DNA from: Methanobacteriaceae archaeon
GTDB taxonomy: Archaea > Methanobacteriota > Methanobacteria > Methanobacteriales > Methanobacteriaceae
Direction of reading: 5' to 3'
Length of the DNA: 11,991 nt
NCBI GenBank assembly: GCA_900769095.1
Contig: CAAGFH010000074.1
Location: forward strand, 1-11,991
The translations under genes were made by a program, and so were the position numbers. This document shows, in pieces, positions 1 to 6,595 of the stretch (positions within the stretch are counted from its first letter, which is position 1; every line of letters starts with the position of its first letter). The notes under the pieces are model-generated. The model did no database searches and had not been told where the DNA came from. It saw only the letters and a list, made by a program, of their open reading frames with translations.

Positions 1-60
1 CATGGAACTTTTTTTTAAGAAATTAAATTTTAAATTCAATTTTATAAAGGAGATGTTTTA
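1..60 (+). promoter_or_regulatory. AT-rich leader and ribosome binding site upstream of S4
   Basis: These bases are non-coding in every frame I can read: the three forward frames reach stops quickly and no recognisable C-terminus of an upstream protein is visible. In related methanogens S13 usually precedes S4, so its end probably lies just outside the window. A T8 run at 10-17 is followed by A/T-only sequence. AAAGGAGATG at about 46-55 is a good Shine-Dalgarno sequence for the ATG at 61. TTTTATAAA at about 40-48 looks like a TATA box but lies too close to the start codon to act as one for this gene. Confidence 0.6.
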
Positions 61-600
61 ATGGGACAACCTAGAAAATCAAGGAAAAAATATAATACAC
101 CACCACATCCTTGGAATGCGGAAAGAATTAAAAATGAAAACAAATTAATGGCTAAATACGGTTTAAAAAATAAAAAAGAAATTTGGAAAGCTGATACTTT
201 AGTCAGAAGATACAGTAGGGAAGCAAGATACTTACTCGGTTTTTCTGCTGATCAAATGCAAGAAGAAAAATTAGAATTATTAGGACACTTAGCTAGAACC
301 GGTGTTTTACCTGAAGGTGCTGCTCTTGAAGAAATCTTAGACTTAAACGTTGAAGATATCTTAAGAAGAAGATTACAAACTATTGTATACAATAAAGGTT
401 TAGCTCGTACTCCTAAAGAAGCAAGAATGTTTGTTGTACACGGACACATAGCATTAAACGGTAAAAAAATCAACTCACCAAGTTATGTAGTTTTAAAAGG
501 TCAAGAAGACGACATCGGTTTCTACCGTTCTTCACCTGTAGCTAAACAAATTGAAGAGTACAACAATGGTAAAGCTGATAAAGTTAATACTGAGGAATAG
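61..600 (+). CDS. rps4: 30S ribosomal protein S4 (uS4)
   Basis: Primary rRNA-binding protein of the small subunit that nucleates assembly of the 16S 5' domain. The 179-aa length and the start [11 protein letters not shown] are typical of archaeal S4, which is shorter than the bacterial form and lacks its zinc-binding N-terminus. The basic N-terminal arm (1-45) leads into the helical domain with [13 protein letters not shown] (48-60). An S4 RNA-binding domain follows from about 102, with [14 protein letters not shown] (102-115) and [13 protein letters not shown] (125-137). The C-terminus is acidic ([15 protein letters not shown]). The start is supported by AAGGAGATG just upstream. S11 begins 11 nt after the stop, so the two genes are almost certainly co-transcribed, as in other archaeal S13-S4-S11-rpoD clusters. 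Confidence 0.97.
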   Translation: MGQPRKSRKKYNTPPHPWNAERIKNENKLMAKYGLKNKKEIWKADTLVRRYSREARYLLGFSADQMQEEKLELLGHLARTGVLPEGAALEEILDLNVEDILRRRLQTIVYNKGLARTPKEARMFVVHGHIALNGKKINSPSYVVLKGQEDDIGFYRSSPVAKQIEEYNNGKADKVNTEE

Positions 601-611
601 AGGGTGTAATT

Positions 612-1004
612 ATGGCAAAAGATGAAAAATGGGGTATCGCTAATATTTACTCATCATTCAACAACACTATTATTACTGTAACAGACATTACTGGTGCTGA
701 AACTATTTCCCAATGGTCTGGTGGAAAAGTTGTACGTGCAGACAGACAACAATCTTCACCTTTCGCAGCTATGGCTGCAGCAACTAGAATTGCTGATGAT
801 GCAAAAGAAAAAGGATTCGTTGGTTTACATATCAAAGTAAGAGCTCCTGGTGGAAATGGACCTAGAAGTCCAGGACCTGGTGCACAAGCTACTATTCGTG
901 CTTTAGCAAGAGCTGGAATTAAAATTGGAAAAATAGAAGATATTACTCCAATTCCTCACGATGGTACTGGAAGACCTGGTGGTAAAAGAGGAAGAAGAAT
1001 TTAG
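612..1004 (+). CDS. rps11: 30S ribosomal protein S11 (uS11)
   Basis: Small-subunit platform protein that contacts 16S rRNA near the mRNA exit region. The 130 aa match the archaeal/eukaryotic form. [17 protein letters not shown] (9-25), the [19 protein letters not shown] region and the glycine/proline-rich [18 protein letters not shown] segment are signatures. The C-terminus [17 protein letters not shown] is the usual basic rRNA-binding tail. The start ATG at 612 is preceded by GGGTG. The stop lies 14 nt before rpoD. Codons look like those of the neighbouring ribosomal genes and nothing is missing. Confidence 0.97.
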   Translation: MAKDEKWGIANIYSSFNNTIITVTDITGAETISQWSGGKVVRADRQQSSPFAAMAAATRIADDAKEKGFVGLHIKVRAPGGNGPRSPGPGAQATIRALARAGIKIGKIEDITPIPHDGTGRPGGKRGRRI

Positions 1005-1018
1005 ATGGATGGTTTAAT

Positions 1019-1822
1019 ATGGAGATAGAAGTTAAAAGTCAAAAGGATGATGAAATTGTATTCATTGTTCGTGATGCAGAAGTACCTTTTATCAATGCAA
1101 TTAGAAGATGTGCTATGGTTAACGTACCAAAAATAGCTATCGAAGATGTAAATATTATTAGAAATGATTCCGCTATGTTTAATGAGGTACTCGCTCATAG
1201 ACTTGGTTTAACTCCTTTAGTTTCTGATCTTGATGCTCTTGAAGGATTATCTTTACCAGAAGATGATGATTGGGATGAGTATGATAATGGAATCATGTTC
1301 TCTTTAGTCGAAGAAGGACCTAAAGTAGTTTATTCAAAGGATTTAATATCTTCAGACTCAAAAATTAAACCTGTATACGATACCATTCCTTTAGTAAAAC
1401 TTAAAGAAAATGAACAACTCAAAATTGAAGCTGTTGCTAAAGTAGGATACGGAAAAGAACATGCTAAATGGATGCCTACTACTGTTTGTGCATATAAACA
1501 ATATCCTGAAATCACTTTTAATGATGATATGGAAATTGATTATGACTGTGCATCTGCATGCCCAAGAGGTGTTTTAAAATCTGATAAAAGATCTAAAAAG
1601 ATTAAGATTTTAGACATCGAAAACTGTGCTATGTGTAAAAGTTGCGTCAGAGCTTCAACCAATGGTTATATTAACGTAGGGTATCGTGAAAATGATTTCA
1701 TATTTAGAATAGAAACTGATGGATCAATGCCTCCTAAAGAAGTTTTATTAAAAGCTTGTGAAGTATTAGGTGAAAAAGCAGATAAGTTTATCAGATTTAG
1801 TGAAGAAGGAGGAAGTAAATAA
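1019..1822 (+). CDS. rpo3: DNA-directed RNA polymerase subunit Rpo3 (RpoD)
   Basis: Alpha-like assembly subunit of archaeal RNA polymerase, which pairs with Rpo11 and the zinc subunit Rpo10 (encoded about 1.3 kb downstream). The 267 aa comprise the alpha/Rpb3 dimerisation domain in two parts (about 1-165 and 218-267; FINAIRRCAMVNVP at 24-37 and EVLAHRLGLTPLV at 56-68 are characteristic). Between them is a ferredoxin-like insert (about 166-217) with cysteines 177, 181, 203, 206 and 209. C203-x2-C206-x2-C209 plus the CP cysteine C181 can bind one [4Fe-4S] cluster. The ligands for a second cluster are lost except C177. An acidic stretch EDDDWDEYD lies at 81-89. The Shine-Dalgarno sequence before this start is weak (GGATGG at about 1008-1013). 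The stop overlaps the L18e start by one base (TAATG), implying translational coupling. Confidence 0.96.
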   Translation: MEIEVKSQKDDEIVFIVRDAEVPFINAIRRCAMVNVPKIAIEDVNIIRNDSAMFNEVLAHRLGLTPLVSDLDALEGLSLPEDDDWDEYDNGIMFSLVEEGPKVVYSKDLISSDSKIKPVYDTIPLVKLKENEQLKIEAVAKVGYGKEHAKWMPTTVCAYKQYPEITFNDDMEIDYDCASACPRGVLKSDKRSKKIKILDIENCAMCKSCVRASTNGYINVGYRENDFIFRIETDGSMPPKEVLLKACEVLGEKADKFIRFSEEGGSK

Positions 1823-2187
1823 TGGCTAAAAAGATTATAAAAACTAATCCTAACCTTATTGAACTTATTAATAAACTTTATGAACAATCAAGAAGTGAAG
1901 ATGCAGCTATTTGGAAAGATGTTGCACAAAGACTTGAAAGGTCTAATAGAAGAACCGCTGAAGTAAATTTGTCTGATATTGCAAGACATGCTGAAGCTGG
2001 TGAAACTATCTTAGTACCAGGTAAAGTTTTATCAAACGGTAATTTAACAGAAAAAGTAGATGTTGTAGCATTAAAATTCTCAGCTAAAGCACAAGAAAAA
2101 ATCGAAAGTGCTGGTGGAGAATGCATCGCTATTGATGAAATAATCGAATCTAATCCTAAAGGATCAAACATTAGGATAATGGAATAG
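1822..2187 (+). CDS. rpl18e: 50S ribosomal protein L18e (eL18)
   Basis: Archaeal/eukaryotic large-subunit protein with no close bacterial counterpart in name; its fold resembles L15. The 121 aa are the normal archaeal length. Signatures are [19 protein letters not shown] (23-41), VPGKVLSNG (65-73), [10 protein letters not shown] and the C-terminal [10 protein letters not shown] (111-120). The initiation ATG shares its A with the TAA stop of rpo3, and a strong GGAGG Shine-Dalgarno lies inside the end of rpo3 (about 1807-1813), so translation is probably coupled. L13 follows after 8 nt. No irregularities are seen. Confidence 0.96.
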   Translation: MAKKIIKTNPNLIELINKLYEQSRSEDAAIWKDVAQRLERSNRRTAEVNLSDIARHAEAGETILVPGKVLSNGNLTEKVDVVALKFSAKAQEKIESAGGECIAIDEIIESNPKGSNIRIME

Positions 2188-2195
2188 GTGTTATT

Positions 2196-2618
2196 ATGAT
2201 TATTGACGGAGAAGGATGCGTTTTAGGAAGATTAGCTAGTGTAACTAGTAAAAATCTTTTAGAAGGCGAAGAAGTAATTATTATTAATGCTGAAAAAATT
2301 ATGTTAACTGGTAATAAGGATTGGGCTTATGCTAAATACAAACAAAGAGTTGACAGAGCAAGTATCTCCAACCCTCGTGACTTAGGTCCTAAATATCCTA
2401 GAAGACCAGATGATATATTTAGAAGAACTGTAAGAGGAATGTTACCTTTCAAAAAATCCAAAGGTAAAACTGCATTCAAAGGCTTAAAAGCATTTGTTGG
2501 CGTACCTGCTGAATACGCTGATGCAGAACTCACCGCAGTTCCTGAAGCAGAATACAAAAACATTAAAAAAGGTATCGAATTAGGTGAAATCTCCAAACTT
2601 TTAGGAGCTACCTTTTAG
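2196..2618 (+). CDS. rpl13: 50S ribosomal protein L13 (uL13)
   Basis: Large-subunit protein that binds 23S rRNA early in assembly. The 140 aa fit the archaeal family. Visible signatures are GRLAS (11-15), the [13 protein letters not shown] strand (27-39), the basic [18 protein letters not shown] segment (67-84) and [15 protein letters not shown] (90-104). The archaeal form has its own C-terminus ([20 protein letters not shown]). The ATG at 2196 is preceded by AGGTG. The next gene, S9, starts 18 nt after the stop; the L13-S9 pair is conserved in all three domains of life. Confidence 0.97.
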   Translation: MIIDGEGCVLGRLASVTSKNLLEGEEVIIINAEKIMLTGNKDWAYAKYKQRVDRASISNPRDLGPKYPRRPDDIFRRTVRGMLPFKKSKGKTAFKGLKAFVGVPAEYADAELTAVPEAEYKNIKKGIELGEISKLLGATF

Positions 2619-2636
2619 ATAAATGGATGTGTAATT

Positions 2637-3038
2637 ATGGTTAAAGTTATTCATACTAGTGGAAAACGTAAAACAGCTATCGCAAGAGGTACTGTTCGTG
2701 AAGGAACCGGTAAAATCAGAATTAACAGAGTTCCTTTAGAACTTTATTCTCCAGAGCTTGCTAACTTAAAATTACAAGAACCATTAATCTTAGCTGGTGA
2801 CTTAGCTAATGAAGTGGATATTAACATCCGCGTTATTGGTGGAGGAGTAATGGGTCAAGCTGAAGCTGCACGTATGGTTATTGCAAAAGGACTCGTCCAA
2901 TGGTCTAATGATATGGATTTAAAAGACAAATTCATCCAACACGACAGAACTATGTTAGTTGGTGACCCAAGACGTTCCGAACCTAAAAAATACGGTGGTC
3001 CTGGTGCAAGAGCTCGTAAACAAAAAAGTTACAGATAA
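2637..3038 (+). CDS. rps9: 30S ribosomal protein S9 (uS9)
   Basis: Small-subunit head protein whose basic C-terminal tail reaches the P-site tRNA. The 133 aa contain [11 protein letters not shown] (8-18), [19 protein letters not shown] (68-86) and the tail [12 protein letters not shown] followed by [13 protein letters not shown] ending in Arg, as expected for the tail that touches P-site tRNA. The start ATG at 2637 follows GGATGTG. It is the last gene of the tightly packed ribosomal group. Downstream is a T-rich spacer of 48 nt before rpoN, so either partial termination or simple read-through could occur there. Confidence 0.97.
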   Translation: MVKVIHTSGKRKTAIARGTVREGTGKIRINRVPLELYSPELANLKLQEPLILAGDLANEVDINIRVIGGGVMGQAEAARMVIAKGLVQWSNDMDLKDKFIQHDRTMLVGDPRRSEPKKYGGPGARARKQKSYR

Positions 3039-3086
3039 TTCTTTCTGTACTTTTATTTTTTATTTAAATTAAAAAAGATGATATAA
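3039..3086 (+). terminator. T-rich spacer between S9 and rpoN, possible weak terminator
   Basis: The 48-nt gap holds a pyrimidine stretch and T runs (about 3051-3064) of the kind that acts as an archaeal U-tract terminator. It then has a short A-rich stretch and GATGAT, which can serve as the Shine-Dalgarno for rpoN. TATTTAAAT at 3061-3069 resembles a TATA box but lies only about 20-25 nt from the rpoN ATG, so a promoter here would give an essentially leaderless transcript. The most economical reading is attenuation or read-through within one transcription unit. Confidence 0.35.
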
Positions 3087-3257
3087 ATGATTCCTATTAG
3101 ATGTTTAAGTTGTGGAAAACCTGTATCCGCAGTCTTTGATGAATATAACAAAAGGGTTGAAGCTGGTGAAAAATCTAAAGATGTTTTAGATGATTTAGGT
3201 TTAACTAGATATTGTTGTAGAAGAATGTTAATTTCTCATGTTGAGACATGGGAATAA
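3087..3257 (+). CDS. rpo10: DNA-directed RNA polymerase subunit Rpo10 (RpoN)
   Basis: Small zinc-binding subunit that nucleates the Rpo3/Rpo11 platform of archaeal RNA polymerase (Rpb10 in eukaryotes). The frame from ATG 3087 encodes 56 aa beginning [20 protein letters not shown]. The zinc ligands are the classic pair C6-x2-C9 near the N-terminus and adjacent C43-C44 in the [13 protein letters not shown] segment near the C-terminus, so the zinc-bundle signature is complete. The length equals the usual archaeal 55-65 aa. GATGAT about 5 nt upstream is the likely Shine-Dalgarno. Its position between S9 and rpoK is the conserved archaeal order. Confidence 0.96.
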   Translation: MIPIRCLSCGKPVSAVFDEYNKRVEAGEKSKDVLDDLGLTRYCCRRMLISHVETWE

Positions 3258-3334
3258 TTATACATTTGTAGGGATATTTTTTAATAAAAATATAATCTTG
3301 GTAAAATATATGCCTAAAAATGGAAGTAATATTC
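3258..3334 (+). promoter_or_regulatory. Spacer before rpoK with T6 tract and TATA-like sequence
   Basis: This 77-nt AT-rich gap carries a T6 run (3277-3282) that could end some rpoN transcripts. AAAAATATAATC at about 3286-3297 could be a TATA box; a start about 25 nt downstream would leave a leader of only 10-20 nt before the rpoK ATG at 3335. I see no tRNA cloverleaf or other structured RNA here. The evidence is composition only. Confidence 0.25.
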
Positions 3335-3517
3335 ATGGATGTTGAAAAAAAATTAACAAGGTTTGAAAGAGCTAGACTTCTCGGAGCTAGAGCAATTCAA
3401 ATATCTATGGGTGCTAAACCTTTAGTTGAAATTAAGGACTCTTTAGATCCTATTGATATAGCTTACGAAGAACTCAAAGCTGGAGTTTTACCATTAGATG
3501 TTATTAGATACGAATAA
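3335..3517 (+). CDS. rpo6: DNA-directed RNA polymerase subunit Rpo6 (RpoK)
   Basis: Omega/Rpb6 homologue that clamps and stabilises the large catalytic subunit. From ATG 3335 the protein is 60 aa, the usual archaeal size. It carries the family signature [20 protein letters not shown] (7-26), followed by AKPLV, and a short acidic middle ending in LPLDVIRYE. An in-frame ATG at 3320 would add five residues (MEVIF). I prefer 3335 because GGAAGT (3322-3327) sits 7 nt before it, the earlier ATG has only weak upstream matches, and the shorter N-terminus fits the family. A hairpin begins in the last sense codon and includes the stop codon. Confidence 0.93.
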   Translation: MDVEKKLTRFERARLLGARAIQISMGAKPLVEIKDSLDPIDIAYEELKAGVLPLDVIRYE

Positions 3518-3536
3518 ATAGCTTTTCTATTTATTC
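3512..3536 (+). terminator. 10-bp hairpin overlapping the rpoK stop codon
   Basis: GAATAAATAG (3512-3521) is followed by a 5-nt loop, CTTTT, and by CTATTTATTC (3527-3536), a perfect 10-bp inverted repeat. The left arm includes the last Glu codon and the TAA stop. Most pairs are A-U, so the stem is not strong. There is no long T run directly after it, so it may act in 3'-end definition, RNA stability or termination at later T-rich sequence rather than as a bacterial-style intrinsic terminator. It marks the end of the ribosomal/RNA polymerase block. Confidence 0.5.
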
Positions 3537-3562
3537 CTAATATTTATTTAAAAAAAATAAAA

Positions 3563-3590
3563 AATACCAATATAACTCTATAAATAAACT
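3563..3590 (+). promoter_or_regulatory. Probable TATA region of the enolase operon promoter
   Basis: Two overlapping TATA-like sequences lie in the only long spacer inside the gene run: ATACCAATATAACT, with an A-rich stretch in front that could serve as a B-recognition element, and CTATAAATAAAC with TATAAATA at 3579-3586. Initiation about 25 nt downstream would fall near 3598-3612 and give a leader of roughly 45-60 nt before the enolase start. The position at the head of nine closely packed genes is the main argument. The exact box cannot be chosen from sequence alone. Confidence 0.4.
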
Positions 3591-3643
3591 TACTGATTTT
3601 TTTTTAGCAGTATAGGTTAGTTGGTAATAAATTAATTGGCACT

Positions 3644-3658
3644 GAGGTGTTTTTTTTG
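3644..3658 (+). promoter_or_regulatory. Shine-Dalgarno, T8 tract and TTG start of enolase
   Basis: GAGGTG at 3644-3649 matches the archaeal anti-Shine-Dalgarno. It is followed by six T residues and then TTG at 3656-3658; the T run itself is eight long and runs into the start codon. GTG at 3647 is in frame but is part of the Shine-Dalgarno, so it would have no binding site of its own. Mevalonate kinase has the same layout (AGGTG, T7, ATG), which supports TTG as the start. Confidence 0.7.
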
Positions 3659-4900
3659 GTTAGTATAATAGAAGACGTCCAGGTTCGTAAGATCTTGGAT
3701 AGCAGAGGTAACCCTACTATCGAAGTAGATGTTGTTACTTGGAATAGTTCGGGTAGAGCTGCTGCACCTAGCGGAGCAAGTACTGGTTCACACGAAGTAG
3801 TACCGTATCCAAAAGGTGGTATTGATGAAGTTGTAAGTGAAATGGAAGATTTAATCGCTTCTGAACTTATCGGTATGGATGCTGATGATTTAGCAACCAT
3901 TGATGAAGTATTAAAAGAAGTCGATGGAACCGATAATTTGTCCGCTATTGGTGGTAACACTACTGTTGCTATTTCAATGGCAGTGGCTAAAGCTGCAGCT
4001 GCATCTTATAACATGCCATTATATAAATACATTGGTGGAAATTTAGTAAATGAATTACCTTTCCCTTTAGGTAATATGATGAACGGTGGAGCACATGCTG
4101 GTATTAATGCACCAGATATTCAGGAATTCTTAGTTGTTCCTGTAGGAGCTTCTAACATTGGTGATGCAATTTTTGCTAATGCTTACGTTCACAAAAGACT
4201 TAAAGAGTTAATTCAAACTAAAGATTCAAACTTTACTGGTGGTAAAGGTGACGAAGGTGGATGGGTACCTAACATTTCTAATGATGTTGCTTTAGAAATT
4301 CAGGCTCAGGCTTGTGAAGAAGTAACTGATGAATTAGGTATTGAAATTAGACCTTCACTTGATATGGCTGCATCCGAATTATGGAATGCAGAAGAGCAAA
4401 AATACATTTATGCTCAAGATGGTATTAAAAGAGATACCGGAGATCAAATAGATTTCGTAAAAGATATTATTGATACTTACAATATATTTTATGTAGAAGA
4501 TCCATTTGATGAATCCGACTTTGGAGGATTTTCTCAGTTAACTGCAAAAGTGGGAGATAAATGCCTTGTATGTGGTGATGATTTATTTGTAACAAATAAA
4601 GACTTGCTTGCTAAAGGTATTGAAATGAAAGCTGCAAATGCTATCATTATTAAACCAAATCAAATTGGTTCTTTATCTGAAACTTATGCTACTGTTAAAT
4701 TAGCTAAAGAAAATACTATCGTCCCTGTTGTATCTCATAGGTCCGGTGAAACTACTGATGAGACTATTGCTCATTTAGCAGTTGGTTTTTCATCTCCGAT
4801 GATTAAAACAGGAGCTATTGGTGGGGAAAGAATAGCTAAATTAAATGAACTAATTCGCATAGAAGAGGAACTTCCAAATCCAATTATGAATAAGTTTTAA
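3656..4900 (+). CDS. eno: Enolase (phosphopyruvate hydratase)
   Basis: Cytoplasmic enzyme interconverting 2-phosphoglycerate and phosphoenolpyruvate with two Mg2+ ions; in a methanogen it serves mainly gluconeogenesis. From TTG 3656 it is 414 aa, normal for archaea, beginning [20 protein letters not shown]. Active-site elements are complete: mobile loop PSGASTG (38-44), QEF with E157, GDEGG (198-202, proton-transfer Glu E200), metal ligands D236 (SLDMAASE), E281 (VEDPFDE) and D308 (GDDL), catalytic K333 (IIKPNQIG), H361 in [10 protein letters not shown], and K384 in [11 protein letters not shown] start at GTG 3647 would add three residues (MFF) that the family lacks. It heads the downstream operon; the ferredoxin gene follows after 19 nt. 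Confidence 0.96.
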   Translation: MVSIIEDVQVRKILDSRGNPTIEVDVVTWNSSGRAAAPSGASTGSHEVVPYPKGGIDEVVSEMEDLIASELIGMDADDLATIDEVLKEVDGTDNLSAIGGNTTVAISMAVAKAAAASYNMPLYKYIGGNLVNELPFPLGNMMNGGAHAGINAPDIQEFLVVPVGASNIGDAIFANAYVHKRLKELIQTKDSNFTGGKGDEGGWVPNISNDVALEIQAQACEEVTDELGIEIRPSLDMAASELWNAEEQKYIYAQDGIKRDTGDQIDFVKDIIDTYNIFYVEDPFDESDFGGFSQLTAKVGDKCLVCGDDLFVTNKDLLAKGIEMKAANAIIIKPNQIGSLSETYATVKLAKENTIVPVVSHRSGETTDETIAHLAVGFSSPMIKTGAIGGERIAKLNELIRIEEELPNPIMNKF

Positions 4901-4919
4901 ATAGTTTAGAGGAATTACT

Positions 4920-5114
4920 ATGGCTAAAGTAACTATTGAATATGATAAATGTGATGGTGCAGACTGTGCAGAATGTTCTGATGTCTGTCCTATGGAAGTA
5001 TTGGTTCTTAAAGGAGACAAAATTGAAATTGTCGACCCTTCAGAATGTAGTTATTGTGAAGTATGTATGGACGTTTGTCCAAACGATTGTGTTAAAATTG
5101 AAGATGATTTTTAA
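4920..5114 (+). CDS. Small ferredoxin-like 2[4Fe-4S] protein
   Basis: A 64-aa acidic, soluble protein made up almost entirely of two ferredoxin motifs. The first is C11-x4-C16-x2-C19-x3-C23-P and the second C43-x2-C46-x2-C49-x3-C53-P, so all eight ligands for two [4Fe-4S] clusters are present. The first motif has four residues rather than the standard two between its first two cysteines. An extra cysteine, C57, follows the second motif. There is no signal peptide or membrane segment. The ATG at 4920 is preceded by GAGGAATT. The stop is 14 nt before rps2. It probably carries electrons, but its partner is unknown; the location between enolase and S2 gives no obvious redox enzyme. Candidates are a general electron carrier or an Fe-S protein linked to a downstream pathway. 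Confidence 0.88.
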   Translation: MAKVTIEYDKCDGADCAECSDVCPMEVLVLKGDKIEIVDPSECSYCEVCMDVCPNDCVKIEDDF

Positions 5115-5128
5115 ATGAGGTGTAAAAA

Positions 5129-5731
5129 ATGGCAAATGATGAACTTTTAATAGACTTAGACAATTACTTAGCAGCTGGTTTACATATTGGAACTCAACAA
5201 AAAACCAGTGACATGGAAAAATACATATTCAGAGTAAGATCTGACGGTTTATACGTATTAGATATTCAAAAAACTGATGAAAGAATCAGACAAATCGCAA
5301 AACTTTTAGCAAAATATGACCCAGAAGACATTTTAGTAGTAGCTACCAGACAATACGGTCAAGCTCCTGTTAAAAAATTCGGTGAAATTACCGGTGCAAA
5401 AACTATCCCTGGTAGATTCATCCCTGGTACTTTAACCAATCCAAATTATGCTAAATTCATTGAACCTAAAGTTATTGTTGTAACTGACCCAAGATCTGAC
5501 GCACAAGCTGTTTTAGAATCCAAACAAAACGGTATTCTCGTTGTTGGATTATGTGATACTGAAAACTTACTCAGTTTTGTTGATATTGCAATCCCAGTTA
5601 ACAACAAAGGTAGAAAAGCTATCGCTTTAGTTTACTGGTTACTTGCAAGACAAATCTTAAGAGAAAGAGGAGACATTCCTGAAGACGGTGACTTAGATAT
5701 TGATTCCACTGACTTTGAACTTAAATTTTAA
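5129..5731 (+). CDS. rps2: 30S ribosomal protein S2 (uS2)
   Basis: Small-subunit protein at the head-body junction, archaeal/eukaryotic SA (p40) type. The 200 aa lack the coiled-coil insertion of bacterial S2. Signatures are [13 protein letters not shown] (14-26), the [11 protein letters not shown] segment, [23 protein letters not shown], and [20 protein letters not shown] close to the C-terminus. The tail is acidic ([13 protein letters not shown]). GAGGTG at about 5117-5122 is the Shine-Dalgarno. The rps2-memo-mvk order downstream of eno is conserved in many Euryarchaeota and couples a ribosomal gene to lipid precursor genes. Confidence 0.97.
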   Translation: MANDELLIDLDNYLAAGLHIGTQQKTSDMEKYIFRVRSDGLYVLDIQKTDERIRQIAKLLAKYDPEDILVVATRQYGQAPVKKFGEITGAKTIPGRFIPGTLTNPNYAKFIEPKVIVVTDPRSDAQAVLESKQNGILVVGLCDTENLLSFVDIAIPVNNKGRKAIALVYWLLARQILRERGDIPEDGDLDIDSTDFELKF

Positions 5732-5740
5732 GTGAGTTAA

Positions 5741-6583
5741 ATGTTAAGAAAACCTGCTGTGGCTGGGTCATTTTATCCCAGTGATGCCGAAAATCTAAAT
5801 AGACTTATTGAAAGTTGTTTTTTAGATGGTGTAGGGTTTATACCTGAACTAAAAGACTTTGAAGGGGACACTTACCCTATCAATGTTATGGTTCCACATG
5901 CAGGTTATCAATATTCTGGTGCAATAGCTTCTCATGGCTATTGTAACATCGTTGAAAATGGTTTTCCTGAAGTTTTTATTATTTTAAGTCCAAACCACAC
6001 AGGTTTTGGTAGTGAAATTTCTGTTTTTAATGAAGGTGAATGGATTACACCTTTAGGAAATGTTGAAGTTGACAGTGAATTTGCTGATGAAATAATTTCT
6101 GTTTCTGATTATGCAAGTGCTGATTTTCAAGCTCATGTTCAAGAACATAGTATTGAAGTTCAACTACCTTTCCTTCAATATTTTTCTTCTGATTTTAAAA
6201 TTGTCCCGATTACAATGGAATCTCAAACATTTGTAACTTCAAATGATTTGGCAAATGCTATTTTTGAAGCTGGAAATAAGTTAGGCAAGTCTTATTGTGT
6301 TATTGCAAGTACTGATTTGTCTCATTTTAACAATCAGGAAAAAGCAAACAAGGTTGATGGCTTTGTTTTGGAAGATATTGCAGAAATGAATGAATTTAAA
6401 TTGTTTGAAGAAATCGTTCAATTTAATATTACTATGTGTGGTTATGGTCCGGTAATGACAAATATTTCACTTTCCAAAAGATGCGGGAAGAATTCTTGTG
6501 AAATATTGGCATATCAAACTAGTGGGGATGTAACTGGTGATTTTACTTCAGTTGTAGGATATGCTTCAGGAATTTTTAAATAA
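5741..6583 (+). CDS. MEMO1 family protein (AmmeMemoRadiSam family)
   Basis: A 280-aa soluble protein of the MEMO family, structurally related to class III extradiol (LigB-type) dioxygenases. The archaeal role is not settled. Family motifs are in order: PAVAGSFYP (5-13), PHAGYQYSG (52-60), LSPNHTG (82-88), EHSIEVQLPFLQ (135-146), STDLSHF (190-196) and CGYGPV (233-238). By comparison with human MEMO, H53, H86 and C233 are the likely metal ligands, with H195 nearby; all are present. It begins 9 nt after rps2 and ends 12 nt before mevalonate kinase. Its codons differ from the neighbours: 21 of 22 Phe codons are TTT, against 3 of 7 in rps2. This suggests low expression despite the operon. Any link to isoprenoid metabolism is inferred from position only. 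Confidence 0.93.
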   Translation: MLRKPAVAGSFYPSDAENLNRLIESCFLDGVGFIPELKDFEGDTYPINVMVPHAGYQYSGAIASHGYCNIVENGFPEVFIILSPNHTGFGSEISVFNEGEWITPLGNVEVDSEFADEIISVSDYASADFQAHVQEHSIEVQLPFLQYFSSDFKIVPITMESQTFVTSNDLANAIFEAGNKLGKSYCVIASTDLSHFNNQEKANKVDGFVLEDIAEMNEFKLFEEIVQFNITMCGYGPVMTNISLSKRCGKNSCEILAYQTSGDVTGDFTSVVGYASGIFK

Positions 6584-6595
6584 AGGTGTTTTTTT

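Noticed and set aside
1..18. Possible C-terminus of S13 (HGTFF then stop) at the window edge
   Set aside because: The residues do not resemble the basic S13 tail and the T8 run suggests non-coding sequence; too short to support.
252..473. Minus-strand open frame within S4
   Set aside because: It lies wholly inside a clear ribosomal gene, has no family signature and no ribosome site; it is an antisense shadow.
1878..2171. 97-aa minus-strand open frame opposite L18e
   Set aside because: It has low-complexity Ser/Leu-rich sequence and mirrors the codons of L18e, with no recognisable domain or start context.
3258..3334. Possible tRNA or small RNA between rpoN and rpoK
   Set aside because: I looked for acceptor-stem pairing and a T-loop GGTTCRA sequence and found neither; the spacer is simply AT-rich.
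3604..3960. 118-aa minus-strand open frame opposite the enolase start
   Set aside because: Its Ser/Pro-rich translation is explained by the codon pattern of enolase on the other strand, and it would cover the enolase leader and start.
4936..5118. 60-aa + strand frame overlapping the ferredoxin
   Set aside because: It is the +1 frame of the ferredoxin gene, with a Trp/Lys/Val-rich translation and no motif; the eight ordered cysteine ligands of the other frame are decisive.
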